From positions 142,916-206,915 of the forward strand of contig CALKJO010000005.1 in NCBI GenBank assembly GCA_937995825.1: DNA of 64,000 nt. Direction: 5' to 3'. Made by a program: the position numbers and the translations under genes. The notes below the pieces were generated by a model. It did no database searches, had not been told where the DNA came from, and saw only the letters and a program-made list of their open reading frames with translations. This DNA is from an uncultured Anaerolineae bacterium. Its GTDB lineage: Bacteria; Chloroflexota; Anaerolineae; Aggregatilineales; Phototrophicaceae. Positions 45,432 through 54,644 of this stretch are shown here, piece after piece; the first letter of the stretch is position 1; every line of letters starts with the position of its first letter.

Positions 45432-46562
45432 ATGTCGAGCACTGTTCGCACTGTTTTACTTGTCCTCATTGTGATCGTTTTACTCGCAGTGGTGTTCGTG
45501 GCTGTGCTGCCAGGGCTAAACCCACCGCCGCCGCAGCCAGCGGAAATCCCAGCGGCACAGCAGCCAATTGAACCGGAGGCAACACCGCTGCCGACTGCGA
45601 CACCGATCCGATTTGTGGAACTGGTGGTAGCGCTGCAAGAGCTGCCGCGCGGATTCCGCATCCCTGAGACAGCGGTCGCGCTTCAGCTTTGGCCCGAAGA
45701 TGCCGCGCCGTTCAATGCGGCGACCAGCCTTCAGGATGTGGTCGGTCGGCTGGCGCGCACAGACATCTTCCGCGAGCAGCCAATCCTGACGAACATGGTT
45801 GTGGATGACTTTCTGAGTCTGGCGCGTGTCGGCTCTGATGCTGCCGCCGTCCTGCCTAATGGCTTGGTGGCGGTGTCGATCCCAGTTGACCGCCTGACGA
45901 GCGTCGCTTACGCAGTGCAGGATGGCGACCGTGTTGACCTGATCATTTCGCTGCTGTTTGTGGACGTAGATGAGGAATTCCAGACGCTGCTGCCCAATAT
46001 CCTGCGCGCTTTCGTGCGCGACCCACAGACCGGTGTGCTGAGCATCAACGAAGCAATCCCTGGTCGCGTTGACACCTTTGCCGGGCTGAATGTATTTGCT
46101 GTGCCATCTGAAGGGCAAGCGCGACCGCGTCTGGTGACGCAGCGCACAATTCAGGACGCGCTGGTGGTGCATGTCGGCAATTTCCCGCCTGATGGACAGT
46201 TCATCGGCATCCCGCCAACGCCGACGCCTGTTCCTGTCGAAGATGAGGGACGTGGAGAGAACACGCCGCTCCCGCCAACCCCAACGCCGCCCCGACCTGA
46301 CATCATCACCCTCGGCGTGCCGCCGCAGGAAGCTGTGCTGCTGACGTGGCTGGTTGAGGCGCGCGTTCCGGTCACACTGGCGCTGCGCTCGGTCAACGAT
46401 GCGTCTCGTTCGGCGACCACTCCGGTGACGCTTGACTACATCATGCGGACATACGGCATCGAAGTGCCTGCCAAGCGTGATTACAGCATTGAGCCAGCGA
46501 TTCGCAGCATCCGTCAGTTGATCGCGGGCGATACGATACGCCTAGCCCCAGGACCACAGTAA
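45432..46562 (+). CDS. cpaB: CpaB/RcpC-type Flp pilus assembly protein
   Basis: 377 residues or so from ATG 45432, with a textbook CCGGAGGAATT ribosome site. One N-terminal helix (about 6-30), a Pro-rich tether, then a SAF-like domain (FVELVVALQELPRGFRI, GRLARTDIFREQPILTNMVV) and the RcpC/CpaB core (GLVAVSIPVDRLTSVAYAVQ, DGDRVDLIISLLFVD). A proline-rich interruption PTPTPVPVEDEG splits the second half. CpaB normally links the inner-membrane pilus platform to the secretin; no secretin gene is seen here. Confidence 0.88.
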   Translation: MSSTVRTVLLVLIVIVLLAVVFVAVLPGLNPPPPQPAEIPAAQQPIEPEATPLPTATPIRFVELVVALQELPRGFRIPETAVALQLWPEDAAPFNAATSLQDVVGRLARTDIFREQPILTNMVVDDFLSLARVGSDAAAVLPNGLVAVSIPVDRLTSVAYAVQDGDRVDLIISLLFVDVDEEFQTLLPNILRAFVRDPQTGVLSINEAIPGRVDTFAGLNVFAVPSEGQARPRLVTQRTIQDALVVHVGNFPPDGQFIGIPPTPTPVPVEDEGRGENTPLPPTPTPPRPDIITLGVPPQEAVLLTWLVEARVPVTLALRSVNDASRSATTPVTLDYIMRTYGIEVPAKRDYSIEPAIRSIRQLIAGDTIRLAPGPQ

Positions 46563-46583
46563 GCTTCAGCCGATCATCACAAT

Positions 46584-46608
46584 GGAGCGCACGATCCTGA
46601 TGCGCTCC
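46584..46608 (+). other. Intergenic hairpin between cpaB and tadZ
   Basis: GGAGCGCA (46584-46591) pairs perfectly with TGCGCTCC (46601-46608). No T run follows, so it is more likely an RNA stability or partial-attenuation element than a full terminator. Confidence 0.45.
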
Positions 46609-46667
46609 GACTATTTATCTGGGGACTTCATCATCTACCGCTTTTAGAGTCAGCAGGGCAAGATCGT

Positions 46668-48011
46668 ATGAGCAACCGTCCGAATGAACCCAAAGAAGTC
46701 ATCAACATATTAATCGTCGATGACATCCCAGAAACTCGTGAAAATATCAAAAAGCTGCTCGCCTTTGAAGAGCAGGAGTTCAAAGTTGTCGGGTCGGCTT
46801 CAACTGGACGCGAAGCCATTAAGATGACTAACGAACTCAAGCCCGACATCATCATCATGGACATCAATATGCCAGACATGGACGGCATTCAGGCGACCAA
46901 CGAGATCACCAAGTCCGTGCCAACAACGGCGGTTATCATGATGTCGGTGCAAACCGAAACTGACTACATGCGCAAAGCAATGCAGGCAGGCGCGCGTTAT
47001 TTCCTGCTCAAACCCGTTAATCCGGATGAGCTTTACAGCACAATCCGCACTGTTTACAAAAATCACGAGCCGATTCGCCGCCAGCAGCGGGCGCTGCTGG
47101 AAATGCCTTTAGAAATTGCGACGCGCAAGCCCGCTGTCGGCGCCCTTGACGATGAAATCCGGGCGGGGAATATCTTAGTCGTGTACAGTCCGTCCGGGGG
47201 AAGCGGCTGCACGACGATTGCAACTAATCTGGCATCCGGGCTGATGCGGCGCGGCATCAAGGTGCTGTTGATCGACGCTGATTTACAGTTTGGCGATGTT
47301 GGCGTCTTCCTCAAACTACAGGCGCAGTCCACTCTGGTCGATCTGGTCGATAAAGTCGAAGACCTGGATGTTGAATTCTTCGACAGCGTGGTATCCACCC
47401 ATGAAAGCGGCTTGAAAGTTCTGCTCGGTCCGCAGCGTCCGGAATATGCCGATGAAATCAGCGATCCAACGGCAGTTGCAGGCATCATCAGCAAAATTGC
47501 CCACAGCTACGACTTTATCGTGGTTGACACCAGCCGACGCCTCGATGAACTGCTGCTGTCACTGACCGACATCGCCACCCGTATCATCTTGGTGGCAACA
47601 CCAACCCTGGCATCAGTCAAGAATGCGCGCTTCATGATCGATCTGTTCGACAAGATGAACTATGTGCCGGAAAAGACGGTTATGGTGCTGAATCGGGTTG
47701 AGGATGAGAAAACGCGCAACCGCGTGACCATCCCCACTGACCTAATCGAGAAGCATCTGAAGCGTAAGATCGAGGCGAAAATCCCGCTGAATGAGCAGGT
47801 CATTCTGGCGGCAGTCAACAAAGGTGTTCCGGTGGTTGCAAACGCGCAGAAAGAACGCCAGAAATCGCCCGTGAAAGAATTCATGGATTTCGCGGATTAT
47901 TTATACACCATGCTGATGACCCAGGGCGACAAAGAAGACGCAGTGCCGAAGGCAGAAGCAGCGCGCAAGCCCAGCGGTATTCTGGCGGGGCGTCTGGGTA
48001 AAGCCAACTGA
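46668..48011 (+). CDS. tadZ: TadZ/CpaE-like protein: receiver domain plus MinD-type ATPase
   Basis: 447 residues. Residues 12-130 are a receiver with intact pocket (DD 18-19, Asp65 in IIIMDINMPDMDG, Lys115 in FLLKPVNP). From 165 a ParA/MinD fold: VVYSPSGGSGCTTIATNLAS holds a degenerate P-loop with Cys181 where the catalytic Lys of G-x-G-K-T should be; then VLLIDADLQFGDVGVFL and FIVVDTSRRLDELLLSLTD. TadZ localises the pilus machine at the pole, and atypical P-loops are known in this family. The tail (about 420-447) is Ala/Lys-rich. Confidence 0.88.
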   Translation: MSNRPNEPKEVINILIVDDIPETRENIKKLLAFEEQEFKVVGSASTGREAIKMTNELKPDIIIMDINMPDMDGIQATNEITKSVPTTAVIMMSVQTETDYMRKAMQAGARYFLLKPVNPDELYSTIRTVYKNHEPIRRQQRALLEMPLEIATRKPAVGALDDEIRAGNILVVYSPSGGSGCTTIATNLASGLMRRGIKVLLIDADLQFGDVGVFLKLQAQSTLVDLVDKVEDLDVEFFDSVVSTHESGLKVLLGPQRPEYADEISDPTAVAGIISKIAHSYDFIVVDTSRRLDELLLSLTDIATRIILVATPTLASVKNARFMIDLFDKMNYVPEKTVMVLNRVEDEKTRNRVTIPTDLIEKHLKRKIEAKIPLNEQVILAAVNKGVPVVANAQKERQKSPVKEFMDFADYLYTMLMTQGDKEDAVPKAEAARKPSGILAGRLGKAN

Positions 48012-48077
48012 CGTCTTGTATTGTAAATCCATCATCCACGCACGGCACGTTATCACGTTAGTTCAAGAGGATGTCTT

Positions 48078-49511
48078 ATGTCATTACTCAAGCGCATCGA
48101 AAAAGGCAGCAGCGGAAACCAGGGCGATCAGGGAGCGCGTGGTGGTCAGCCGCCGTCAGAAGGCGACGAAGCCCGCGCCAATGCCATGCGGTCACGCAAT
48201 GCCCCTGTCGTCGGACGCGGCGAAGCGAGCATGGCTGGGCGCAATAACAACGCTTATCTCGATCTGAAGCAGCGCATTCAGAACCGCCTGCTGGCGGAAA
48301 TCGATCCGTCTATGGATTTGTCGCGCAAGAACGAAGTCCGCGCCCACATCGAGGAACTGTTCGCCGCCATCCTGGCTGAGGAAAATATGGTGCTGGCGCG
48401 CGCGGAGCGCCAGCGGCTCTTCGACCAGATCGTCGCGGAAATTCAGGGGTTCGGACCGCTGGAACCGCTCCTGGCGGACGAAACCGTCACTGAAATCATG
48501 GTGAACGGGCCGAAAAACATTTTTGTTGAGCGCAAAGGCAATATCACCCGCGCCAACGTCGCCTTTGAAGACGATGACCATGTCATGCGCGTGCTGGATC
48601 GCATCGTCGCGCCGTTGGGACGCCGCATCGATGAAAGCTCGCCGCTGGTGGACGCGCGCCTGCCCGACGGCTCGCGCGTGAACGCCGTGATCCGCCCGAT
48701 CTCACTGGTCGGTCCGACGATCACCATCCGCAAGTTCTTCAAGAAACCGCTGACCATCGAAGACCTGATCAGGTTCGGATCGATGACGAAGGAAATCGCC
48801 GAATTCCTGCGTGCTTGTGTTATGGCACGGCTGAACATCGTTGTGTCGGGCGGCACAGGATCGGGCAAAACGACACTTCTCAACGTGCTTTCAAGCTTTA
48901 TCCCGAATGATGAACGAATTGTGACTATTGAGAACGCGGCGGAACTTCAGCTTCGGCAGGAACACGTCGTTACGTTGGAAAGCCGTCCGCCCAACATCGA
49001 AGGCAAAGGCGCAGTGACCATCCAGGATTTAGTGGTCAACTCGCTGCGTATGCGCCCCGACCGGATTGTGGTTGGCGAGTGCCGGTCAGGTGAGGCGCTG
49101 GACATGCTTCAGGCGATGAACACCGGTCACGACGGTTCACTGACCACGCTGCACTCCAACAGCCCGCGCGATACGATTGCTCGGCTTGAAGTGATGTGCC
49201 TGATGGCGGGCATGGATTTGCCGGTGCGCGCCATTCGCGAACAGATCGCCAGCGCGATCGATATGATCTGCCATCAGGAACGTCTGCGTGACGGCACGCG
49301 CAAGATCGTCAAGATCAGCGAAGTCCAGGGCATGGAAGGCGATATGATCACCATGTCCGACATTTTTGAATTCGAGCAGACCGGCGTTGAGGGTGGCAAG
49401 ATCGTCGGGCGCATCCGTCCGACGGGGATCCGTCCAAAATTCACCGACCGGATCGAAGCCGCTGGCATTTACCTGCCACCTTCGATCTTCGGCGTGGGTC
49501 GCTCATATTAA
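48078..49511 (+). CDS. tadA: TadA/CpaF pilus secretion ATPase
   Basis: 477 residues, AGAGGA before ATG 48078. N-terminal helical domain, then [20 protein letters not shown], a Walker A of [17 protein letters not shown] (about 257-273), Asp-box and Walker B region [20 protein letters not shown], and His-box [17 protein letters not shown]. All catalytic motifs are intact. It powers pilus extension or retraction at the cytoplasmic face together with TadB and TadC. Confidence 0.95.
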   Translation: MSLLKRIEKGSSGNQGDQGARGGQPPSEGDEARANAMRSRNAPVVGRGEASMAGRNNNAYLDLKQRIQNRLLAEIDPSMDLSRKNEVRAHIEELFAAILAEENMVLARAERQRLFDQIVAEIQGFGPLEPLLADETVTEIMVNGPKNIFVERKGNITRANVAFEDDDHVMRVLDRIVAPLGRRIDESSPLVDARLPDGSRVNAVIRPISLVGPTITIRKFFKKPLTIEDLIRFGSMTKEIAEFLRACVMARLNIVVSGGTGSGKTTLLNVLSSFIPNDERIVTIENAAELQLRQEHVVTLESRPPNIEGKGAVTIQDLVVNSLRMRPDRIVVGECRSGEALDMLQAMNTGHDGSLTTLHSNSPRDTIARLEVMCLMAGMDLPVRAIREQIASAIDMICHQERLRDGTRKIVKISEVQGMEGDMITMSDIFEFEQTGVEGGKIVGRIRPTGIRPKFTDRIEAAGIYLPPSIFGVGRSY

Positions 49512-49530
49512 TCCAGTGTCCGGCGGTAGT

Positions 49531-49562
49531 GTGGATGCCCGCTTGACGCGCGCAGCATCCAC
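49531..49562 (+). other. Intergenic hairpin between tadA and tadB
   Basis: GTGGATGC (49531-49538) pairs with GCATCCAC (49555-49562), 16-nt loop. No T run. It is followed by a direct repeat TGTGATC (49571-49577 and 49580-49586) ahead of the tadB ribosome site. It probably shapes mRNA processing within the operon. Confidence 0.4.
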
Positions 49563-49612
49563 GCTTACGATGTGATCAATGTGATCGTGGTTCCAGAGGT
49601 GGAAAACCAACG

Positions 49613-50614
49613 ATGGACAGCACACAAATTCTCGTCATCGTTATTGCCGCAGTGGTCGCCCTTGGTGTGATCATCTGGGGCGTGATCAATGTTCGCACCG
49701 AAAAAGACCTGATCCAGGAGCGCCTAGAGCGGATCGAGCAGGCGGGCAACCAAATCGGCTTCAATTCGATGCTTGAGATCAACGTAGAAGAAGAAAAGGT
49801 CAAGGAAAAGAAGCCAAGCGCGCTCGCCACTATGTTCGACAATACGCTTTCAGAAAGGCGCTTCGGTAAAACCTGGAAACAGCAGCTCGCTCGCGCCGAT
49901 CTGAAACTGACCATTTCCGAATACGCCGCCCTTCACGTGATCGGCATTTTCGGGGGCTTTGCGCTGGGATACTTCGTGCTGTTCGGGCAGCAGTTGGTCA
50001 TGGGTGTCGTCGCAGCATTTATCGGGTTCTTTGCCCCGCGCATTTTCGTTGCGCGCAAAACGGCAATGCGCCTGCTCCAGTTTGAAAATCAACTTCCAGA
50101 CACACTCGGCTTGTGGGTCAATGCGCTTCGCTCGGGTTACAGCGTGCTTCAATCGATGGAAGCCATCGCCCGCGATGCGCCCGAACCGACTTCGACAGAA
50201 TTTCGCCGTGTTGTCCAGGAAGTGCAGCTGGGGATCGATATGGAAGACGCGCTGGAGCATCTGCTCAACCGCGTCGACAGCGAAGACCTCGACCTTGTGA
50301 TCACCGCTGTCAACATCCAGCGCGAAGTCGGCGGCAATCTGGCTGAAATCCTGGACGTGATCAGCCACACCATCCGCGAACGCATCAAGCTCAAAGGCGA
50401 AATCCGCGTGCTGACTGCGCAGGGGCGCATTACAGGCTACTTGATCAGCGGTCTGCCGATTGTGCTGGCGCTGTTTCTGTATACGATCAACCCTGAATAT
50501 ATGGGCAACCTGTTCGAAAATCAGATGTGCGGCTGGCCCCTGCTCGGCTGTGGTCTGGCGCTGATCGGAATCGGGTTCGCCGTCGTTCAGAAGATCGTCG
50601 ATATCGACATCTAG
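49613..50614 (+). CDS. tadB: TadB pilus platform protein
   Basis: 333 residues. One N-terminal helix (6-26), a charged cytoplasmic segment, two helices (about 100-140), and the T2SSF domain (ENQLPDTLGLWVNALRSGYS, then NRVDSEDLDLVITAVNIQRE), with two C-terminal helices (about 270-325). It is the usual length and topology. A GAGGTGG site precedes the ATG. Confidence 0.93.
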   Translation: MDSTQILVIVIAAVVALGVIIWGVINVRTEKDLIQERLERIEQAGNQIGFNSMLEINVEEEKVKEKKPSALATMFDNTLSERRFGKTWKQQLARADLKLTISEYAALHVIGIFGGFALGYFVLFGQQLVMGVVAAFIGFFAPRIFVARKTAMRLLQFENQLPDTLGLWVNALRSGYSVLQSMEAIARDAPEPTSTEFRRVVQEVQLGIDMEDALEHLLNRVDSEDLDLVITAVNIQREVGGNLAEILDVISHTIRERIKLKGEIRVLTAQGRITGYLISGLPIVLALFLYTINPEYMGNLFENQMCGWPLLGCGLALIGIGFAVVQKIVDIDI

Positions 50615-50636
50615 TGATGAGGTTGAGGCAAGTTCG

Positions 50637-51584
50637 ATGGATCCGTTACTTGTATTGATTGTGGTGGTTGTCGGCGCAGTGATCTTCACTGGGCTGGTCT
50701 ATGTCGGCATAAAGGAAGACAAAAACAAAGACCCACTTCAGGAACGTTTAGCGCAGTTCGCTGACCGCGATGAGATGCCAAGCTCGTTGGAAGACATCGA
50801 GCTTTCGCTGTCGTTCCGCGATCGCGTGATTCTGCCGCTGATGAAACAGCTTGCTAAAACTACAGCGCGCTTCACGCCGCAAAAGCAGCTTGAAGAAACG
50901 CGCCATCAGCTTGAACTCGCCGGCATGACCACCGATCCGGCAGCTTTTTTCGCCATGCGTATCATGCTGATGTTCGTCCTAGTGGTGCTGGCATTTTTAA
51001 TTTTCTTCCTGAATTCACCCTCCACTGCCCCAGGCATGGCGCTGCTCTACACGATTGGCGCCGGTTTTCTCGGCTACATTCTGCCCAACATGATGGTGTC
51101 CAGCCGCATTCGCCGCCGCCAGGAGAACATCTGGAAGGCGCTGCCAGACGCGCTCGATCTGCTGACGATCTGCGTTGAAGCGGGCTTGGGCTTCGACATG
51201 GCGATGGGCAAGGTATATGAAAAGTGGGATAATGAGCTGGCAATCGCATTCGGTCGCGTTCTGCGCGAAATCCAACTGGGCAAACTGCGTCGCGACGCGC
51301 TGCGCGACATGGCGAACCGGATGGACGTGCCGGACGTGACTGCGTTCGTTGCGGCGATCATCCAGGCGGATCAGCTCGGCGTGAGCATGTCGAAGCTGCT
51401 GCGCGTCCAGTCGGATCAGATGCGCGTCAAGCGCCGTCAGCGCGCGCAGGAAAAAGCGCATCAGGCGCCGGTCAAGATGATGATCCCGATGGTCTTCTTG
51501 ATCTTCCCCTCGATCTGGATCGTGCTGCTGGGTCCGTCCGCGATCATTCTGTTCGGGTCATCGGAAGTCAACGCCGTCTTCTAA
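50637..51584 (+). CDS. tadC: TadC pilus platform protein
   Basis: 315 residues. N-terminal helix, a cytoplasmic part, two helices (about 105-150) and the T2SSF domain (LPDALDLLTICVEAGLGFDM, then FVAAIIQADQLGVSMSKLLR), ending in a last helix (about 278-305). It lies 22 nt behind tadB and is its expected partner. No prepilin peptidase or Flp pilin follows; the next gene is comF. Confidence 0.93.
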   Translation: MDPLLVLIVVVVGAVIFTGLVYVGIKEDKNKDPLQERLAQFADRDEMPSSLEDIELSLSFRDRVILPLMKQLAKTTARFTPQKQLEETRHQLELAGMTTDPAAFFAMRIMLMFVLVVLAFLIFFLNSPSTAPGMALLYTIGAGFLGYILPNMMVSSRIRRRQENIWKALPDALDLLTICVEAGLGFDMAMGKVYEKWDNELAIAFGRVLREIQLGKLRRDALRDMANRMDVPDVTAFVAAIIQADQLGVSMSKLLRVQSDQMRVKRRQRAQEKAHQAPVKMMIPMVFLIFPSIWIVLLGPSAIILFGSSEVNAVF

Positions 51585-51606
51585 AATCAGCGGGAAAGTC
51601 ACCGGG

Positions 51607-52314
51607 ATGAAGACTGATCCGGATCGACAATCGACAGCTCTGCATCGTGAAGCCCGGATACCCGCCGGGCTTCGCGCATTATACACGCTGGCACTTGACC
51701 TCATCTTCCCGCCGCGCTGCGCGTGCTGCGGGCGCGTGGATACGGTGCTGTGCGATCACTGTGCCGATGAACTTGTCCGCGGAGACATCATCCTGCTGCC
51801 GCCGATGCCGCCGATCCACAGCGGTGCGGCGTGCGGAAAATATGCTGGCAGCCTACGCAGCGCCATCCACGCCCTAAAATACGAGTCGGATTACAGCACA
51901 GCACAGCGACTTGCACTACCGCTCGGTCAGCGAATGGCGGCGGTCTTCGCCCAGTTAGCGTGGAAGATTGACATTGTCGTCCCCGTGCCATTACACACAT
52001 CACGACTGCGCGAACGGGGGTATAATCAGAGTATGTTATTGGGGGTGCATGTGGCGCATCAGTTTGACCTCCCAGTTGTACCAGACGCCGTAACCCGGCT
52101 GCGCAGCACCGCCAGCCAAGTCGGGCGGTCGAGTGCAGAGCGAGAACGCGCGCTCAAGGACGCCTTCGCTGCACAACCCCATCTTGTTGACGGACAAATC
52201 CTCCTCCTGATCGACGATGTTTGTACAACAGGCGCGACGCTGCGCGCCTGTGCGCAGGCTGCCCTGAACGCGGGAGCGCGTCAGGTCACCTGTCTGACGT
52301 TGGCGTCCGCCTGA
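51607..52314 (+). CDS. comF: ComF family phosphoribosyltransferase-like protein
   Basis: 235 residues. An N-terminal zinc finger (Cys38, Cys41, Cys49, Cys52 in PPRCACCG and LCDHCADEL), then the PRPP-binding loop ILLLIDDVCTTGATLRACAQ near the end. Also VVPVPLHTSRLRERGYNQS, typical of ComF. In competent bacteria the protein helps DNA uptake; here it follows a pilus locus and precedes hpf, a common pairing. Confidence 0.9.
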   Translation: MKTDPDRQSTALHREARIPAGLRALYTLALDLIFPPRCACCGRVDTVLCDHCADELVRGDIILLPPMPPIHSGAACGKYAGSLRSAIHALKYESDYSTAQRLALPLGQRMAAVFAQLAWKIDIVVPVPLHTSRLRERGYNQSMLLGVHVAHQFDLPVVPDAVTRLRSTASQVGRSSAERERALKDAFAAQPHLVDGQILLLIDDVCTTGATLRACAQAALNAGARQVTCLTLASA

Positions 52315-52357
52315 ACAATTTCACCGGATTTTTTCATTTTCGGAAGGAGTCACCGCG

Positions 52358-52945
52358 ATGGAAATCCACATACAAGGTCGTAATCTAAAAATACATCCAA
52401 CGCTGGAGGACTATACACGCAAGAAATTAAGCAAACTCGACCGCTACCTGCCCAATATCCGGGAGGTACGCGTGGAACTAGAACGGGAACACACGCGGCG
52501 CGGTGAAGACCTTGCTGTCGCGCAGATCACGATCTACCACGCGCGCGGCGCCATTCTCCGCGCTCAGGAAACCGTCGCCGGAGAGATTGAAGCCGCGATC
52601 AACATGGCGGTGGACAAAATGTATCGCCAGATTCAGCGTTTCAAAGGAAAACGCGAGCGCAAGGGACGCGAACGCTTTGTCGCCAGCCTTGAAGAAATGG
52701 ACGCTGCAGAAGCCATTCCTGAAGTCGCTGAAACGCCCGATGAATATCTAGATGCGATCATCGTGCGCAGAAAGCAGGTGAGCGTCAGCACGATGACCGA
52801 GCTTGAAGCGATTGAGCAGATGGAGCTGCTCGGACACACCTTTTTCATTTTCCACGACAGCTCCAACGGCTCAGACAACGGACTGCGGGTGGTCTACAAA
52901 CGCCACGATGGGACGTATGGCGTGCTGCAGCCCACTATCGAGTAA
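52358..52945 (+). CDS. hpf: Long-form ribosome hibernation promoting factor
   Basis: 195 residues. The N-terminal domain (1-100) has MEIHIQGRNLKIHPTLEDY and the basic strand/helix pattern of YfiA/HPF (AVDKMYRQIQRFKGKRERKG); after an acidic linker the C-terminal dimerisation domain (about 138-195) reads VSTMTELEAIEQMELLGHTF and RHDGTYGVLQP. The long form makes 100S ribosome dimers in resting cells. AAGGAG lies upstream of the ATG. Confidence 0.93.
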   Translation: MEIHIQGRNLKIHPTLEDYTRKKLSKLDRYLPNIREVRVELEREHTRRGEDLAVAQITIYHARGAILRAQETVAGEIEAAINMAVDKMYRQIQRFKGKRERKGRERFVASLEEMDAAEAIPEVAETPDEYLDAIIVRRKQVSVSTMTELEAIEQMELLGHTFFIFHDSSNGSDNGLRVVYKRHDGTYGVLQPTIE

Positions 52946-52950
52946 GTCGT

Positions 52951-53724
52951 CTACAGGGCGGGCGAGGCATTTGCCCGCCCTTCCGCTCTCCACAATCCGC
53001 GCAGCAGTCGATATTTCTCCAGCTCATACCACGCCATCAGCGCACTCAGGCGCAGCCCGTGCAGACCATCCCGATAGCCTCGCAGCGTCACAAAGCGCCA
53101 CCAGAAATGACGCAGCGGCTGCGTGATCAGGTGGCGAAACTTGGGCTGCACGCGGGCATCGAACAGCATGCGCGCATCAAAGGCGGCATAGCGCCGCTGC
53201 TTCTGATGAAACTGCGCGACATCGTGATAGTTGAAATGGATGATCGGCTGGGTCAGCGTCCCGATTGAACCATCAACGATGACGACTTCATGCACAGGGC
53301 GCGTTATGTCGTAGTGGGTCATGCCAACGCGCAGCAGGCGCGTTTGATAGTCAGGATACCAGCCCGCGCCGCGCGTCAGACGCCCAAAGATGTAATTATG
53401 ACGCGGAATCCGAAAGGCAGCATCCGTCGAGCTGACCAGCGCAGTCTGGATTTCGTTCTGTAGTTCAGGCGAGATGCGCTCATCGGCATCGACAAACAGC
53501 ACCCAGTCGGTTTGCGCGGCTTCAAGCGCGGCATTGCGCTGATGGGCGTAATCATCGAAGCGGCGCTGGATCACCTGTGCGCCCGCCTGACTTGCACGGG
53601 AGATGGTGTAATCAGTGCTGAACGAGTCGAACACGATCAGCTCGTCAGCAAAGCGCACGCTGGCAAGGCAGTCGGCGATATGCCCTTCTTCATTGTAGGT
53701 GAGAATAATCGCGGTGAGGCTCAT
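52951..53724 (-). CDS. Family 2 glycosyltransferase (WaaE/KdtX-like)
   Basis: 257 residues, GT-A fold. LTAIILTYNEEGHIADCL at the N-terminus, ELIVFDSFSTDYT for nucleotide binding, DWVLFVDADERISPEL with the DxD metal site, and the conserved GRLTRGAGWYPDYQTRLLR region of the WaaE-type group. The start overlaps the upstream gene by 4 nt. Probably a cytoplasmic-side glucosyl- or rhamnosyl-type transferase for surface glycans. Confidence 0.9.
   Translation of the reverse strand: MSLTAIILTYNEEGHIADCLASVRFADELIVFDSFSTDYTISRASQAGAQVIQRRFDDYAHQRNAALEAAQTDWVLFVDADERISPELQNEIQTALVSSTDAAFRIPRHNYIFGRLTRGAGWYPDYQTRLLRVGMTHYDITRPVHEVVIVDGSIGTLTQPIIHFNYHDVAQFHQKQRRYAAFDARMLFDARVQPKFRHLITQPLRHFWWRFVTLRGYRDGLHGLRLSALMAWYELEKYRLLRGLWRAEGRANASPAL
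52956..52980. terminator. GC-rich hairpin terminator between convergent genes
   Basis: GGGCGGGC (52956-52963) pairs with GCCCGCCC (52973-52980), 9-nt loop. It lies inside the last codons of the minus-strand glycosyltransferase gene, so the hpf terminator and that coding end share sequence. Only TT follows on the + strand. Confidence 0.55.
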
Positions 53725-54644
53725 GACGCTGCCAGCCTGCGGATATAAGCATACGCCTCAGCAGATTCCGGCGCAGCGGTTCGCAGTTTTCGCGCCATGC
53801 CGAGCGCGATCAGCCGCCGCGCCAGCAGCGCTTTCCAGCGCGGATAATGCTTATCGATCAGCCGCAGGCGGCTTTCCCACAGATGGCGGATCGCCTGCGG
53901 GCGTGCTTGCCCGGAGCTTGCGCCCCCATAATGCGTGACTCGCGCCGCTGGCACGCAGCAGACCGACCAGCCCGCCCGTCGGATGCGCCACGCCCAGTCG
54001 ATCTCCTCGCAGTACATGAAAAAGCCCTCATCGAACATGCCGACGCGCTCGATCACCTCGCGCTTGAGCATCATCGTCGCGCCCAAGACGAAATCGACCT
54101 CGAAGGGGTCTGCGCCATCATACAGGCGGCGCGGATAGCGCCCATTGAAGCGCCCTTCGATCAGGCGTCCGGGAGTGGGAAAGAATTCGACCCAGAGCTG
54201 CGACAGCCCCGGAAACATAAAAGCGCTGTGCTGAAACGACCCATCGCCATATTCCAGCCGCGCCCCGACCAGCCCGATTCGAGAGTCGGACATCAGCGCG
54301 TTGAACAGGCTGTGAGCCGCGCCTGAATGGGTCAGCGTATCGGGGTTGAGCAGATAGACCGCGCGCGGCGGGTGATCAGGCGGCTGCCCCTGATCAAAGC
54401 CGAGCCGTCGAAGCGCAAGGTTATTGGCGCGTACAAAGCCGAGATTGACATCGCTGGCGATGATATCGATGTTGGGAAAGCCCGAACGAAGCGCCTCCAC
54501 CGTCCCATCGGCGGACGCGCTGTCTACGACGATCACCCGATTGGAAAGCCCAGACTCATCCAGGTCAGCGAGCAGACTGCCCACCGCAGCCAGTGCCATC
54601 TCCCGGACATTCCAGGTGACAACGATGACCGCTAGGTCGATCAT
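53721..54644 (-). CDS. Family 2 glycosyltransferase (rhamnosyltransferase WbbL-like)
   Basis: 307 residues. AVIVVTWNVREMALAAVGSL, VIVVDSASADGTVEAL, the nucleotide/metal region YLLNPDTLTHSG and the acceptor part EGFFMYCEEIDWAWRIRRAG are all WbbL-type. ATGA overlaps at both ends tie it to the GT2 downstream and the PhnD-like lipoprotein upstream. Sugar and acceptor are unknown. Confidence 0.9.
   Translation of the reverse strand: MIDLAVIVVTWNVREMALAAVGSLLADLDESGLSNRVIVVDSASADGTVEALRSGFPNIDIIASDVNLGFVRANNLALRRLGFDQGQPPDHPPRAVYLLNPDTLTHSGAAHSLFNALMSDSRIGLVGARLEYGDGSFQHSAFMFPGLSQLWVEFFPTPGRLIEGRFNGRYPRRLYDGADPFEVDFVLGATMMLKREVIERVGMFDEGFFMYCEEIDWAWRIRRAGWSVCCVPAARVTHYGGASSGQARPQAIRHLWESRLRLIDKHYPRWKALLARRLIALGMARKLRTAAPESAEAYAYIRRLAAS

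Noticed and set aside
49571..49586. TGTGATC direct repeats resembling CRP half-sites
   Set aside because: CRP operators are inverted (TGTGA...TCACA); these are direct repeats 9 bp apart inside an operon, so no operator is claimed.
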